Assembly: GCA_937868765.1 (NCBI GenBank)
Contig: CALMNL010000011.1
Location: forward strand, 124,001-188,000
From: an uncultured Desulfatitalea sp.
Lineage (GTDB): Bacteria > Desulfobacterota > Desulfobacteria > Desulfobacterales > Desulfosarcinaceae
Direction of reading: 5' to 3'
DNA: 64,000 bases
How positions within the stretch are numbered: the first letter of the stretch is position 1; the number at the start of each line of letters is the position of its first letter. The notes under the pieces are model-generated. The model ran no database searches, was not told where the DNA came from, and saw only the letters and a list, made by a program, of their open reading frames with translations. The position numbers and the translations under genes were made by a program. This document shows positions 63,210 to 64,000 of this stretch, in pieces.

Positions 63210-64000
63210 TCACTTTTTTTCCTTCATCTCCGGTCGGGTCGATGGCGGCAGGGCCAGGGCCGGAGAGGATTCGGTATTCTGGATGACAATGGTGGTTTGT
63301 CCTTCCTCGTTCTTTTCATAGGCCGTGGCCCATTTCTGTTGGGTCAGAAACTGCAGGATGGCGTTGTCCGTGGTGCCGTCCGCACGGCCGATGCTCTTTT
63401 GCAGGGACTGGATACCGTCCACATAAGCGGCGTACAGTTTGCGGATGCGGCTGGCCTCCTGATCGGCCGCATAATTCTCCGCCTCGGCGATCAATTCACG
63501 CCGTTTCTTCTCTTCGGTGGCCTCCACCAGTTTGTCTCCGAAGCGGGTCTCCTTGAGCACGAAGCTGACGATTTCGATGCCGTATTTGCCCTCCAGGGTA
63601 GGGCCGCCCTGGTTGATGGCACGTTCTTTGAGGGCCGTGTAGATCTTGTCTTTGACCTGCTCGCGGTCTGAGATCAGCTGGTCCACCGGTTCGGCCTGGA
63701 GGAGATCCTTCACGATGCCGTCGTAATCGCCCTGCAGCAACTGCATCGGGTTCTGGTTCTGGATCGCCCAGACGTTCAGGTCGCGGATGCGATAGGTCAG
63801 CACGGCCGAGGTCCACAGGGCCACGTTGCCCTTGGAGATGATGCGCATGGGTGCTTCCTGGCCGCCCAGCAGCAGTTGCTGGTTCATCAGGGTCACTTCC
63901 TGTTCGATGCGCGTGAAAAACGGCAGGCGCACGTGCCACCCCACCTGGGTGACCGCTTCGCGCTGTCCGCCCAGGCGCTCGAGGACAACGGCGTAGTTCA
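63210..64000 (-). CDS. SPFH-domain protein, HflC-like (5' end beyond the window)
   Basis: At least 263 residues are visible; the N-terminus lies past the window edge. The visible part starts NYAVVLERLGGQREAVTQVG and continues HVRLPFFTRIEQEV, TYRIRDLNVWAIQN and a charged helix EEKKRRELIAEAENYAADQE, matching the SPFH domain and coiled coil of HflC/prohibitin-like proteins. The C-terminal tail (ALPPSTRPEMKEKK) is short. In-frame coding continues to the window end, so a GTG at 63944 is not the true start. HflK/HflC proteins form membrane rings around FtsH; here the neighbour is the tandem-AAA Lon-like protease. Confidence 0.85.
   Translation of the reverse strand, partial: NYAVVLERLGGQREAVTQVGWHVRLPFFTRIEQEVTLMNQQLLLGGQEAPMRIISKGNVALWTSAVLTYRIRDLNVWAIQNQNPMQLLQGDYDGIVKDLLQAEPVDQLISDREQVKDKIYTALKERAINQGGPTLEGKYGIEIVSFVLKETRFGDKLVEATEEKKRRELIAEAENYAADQEASRIRKLYAAYVDGIQSLQKSIGRADGTTDNAILQFLTQQKWATAYEKNEEGQTTIVIQNTESSPALALPPSTRPEMKEKK

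Overview
The window is 64 kb of GC-rich bacterial chromosome, almost fully coding, with no insertion sequence, phage, CRISPR array or rRNA operon visible. The gene mix points to an anaerobic or facultatively anaerobic member of Desulfobacterota (Desulfobacterales-like): an octaheme cytochrome c with a b-type membrane cytochrome and a DUF3373 porin-like protein, DsrE/DsrH-like small proteins, a thiolase with a DUF35 partner, sigma-54 enhancer-binding regulation and several large hybrid histidine kinases. This placement is an inference from gene content; no 16S or marker phylogeny could be run.

Layout. 1-7.5 kb: a secreted chalcone-isomerase-like protein and a Bcr/CflA drug transporter on the minus strand, then a plus-strand run of SDR dehydrogenase, NTF2-like protein, nitronate-monooxygenase-like flavoprotein, SLC13 permease with four RCK_C domains and a Nudix hydrolase. 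7.7-16 kb: two large hybrid histidine kinases flank a thiolase/DUF35 pair and an FMN reductase. The thiolase is interrupted by a single in-frame TGA followed by a perfect hairpin. 16-23 kb: a sigma-54 activator diverges from a DUF3373 / DsrH-like / DsrE-like / cytochrome c / octaheme cytochrome / cytochrome b module. Two good -24/-12 promoters lie in this module, each with a copy of a shared 13-bp motif upstream. 23-33 kb: Lhr helicase, uvrA, thiM and an MsbA-like ABC exporter. 33-38 kb: TetR regulator with a double operator, RND adaptor and pump. 38-43 kb: a Cys-rich unknown, an RcnB/CigR-like protein, family 4 uracil-DNA glycosylase, an NfeD-slipin pair, a Rho_N-domain protein and a Xer recombinase. 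44-53.4 kb: argB-argD-argG-argH, then an LptM-like lipoprotein, lysA, dapF, folK, a TRASH-like protein, fsa and pgsA, largely overlapping or tightly spaced. 53.4-56.2 kb: tRNA-Gly and tRNA-Cys with strong promoter and terminator, then cinA and an amidohydrolase. 56.2-59.4 kb: a hybrid kinase and a methyltransferase resembling the PhcS/PhcB pair of quorum sensing. 59.8-64 kb: an SPFH (HflC-like) protein, cut by the window end, and a tandem-AAA ATPase with a Lon-type protease domain.

The points I consider most worth checking are: (1) the thiolase in-frame UGA at codon 89 with a bacterial SECIS-like hairpin; (2) a small sigma-54 regulon sharing the CTTAACAC motif, apparently linking the cytochrome module with the kinase/methyltransferase operon; (3) the kinase/methyltransferase pair itself; (4) the SPFH plus tandem-AAA Lon-like protease pair; (5) the cytochrome with YxxCH in place of CxxCH.
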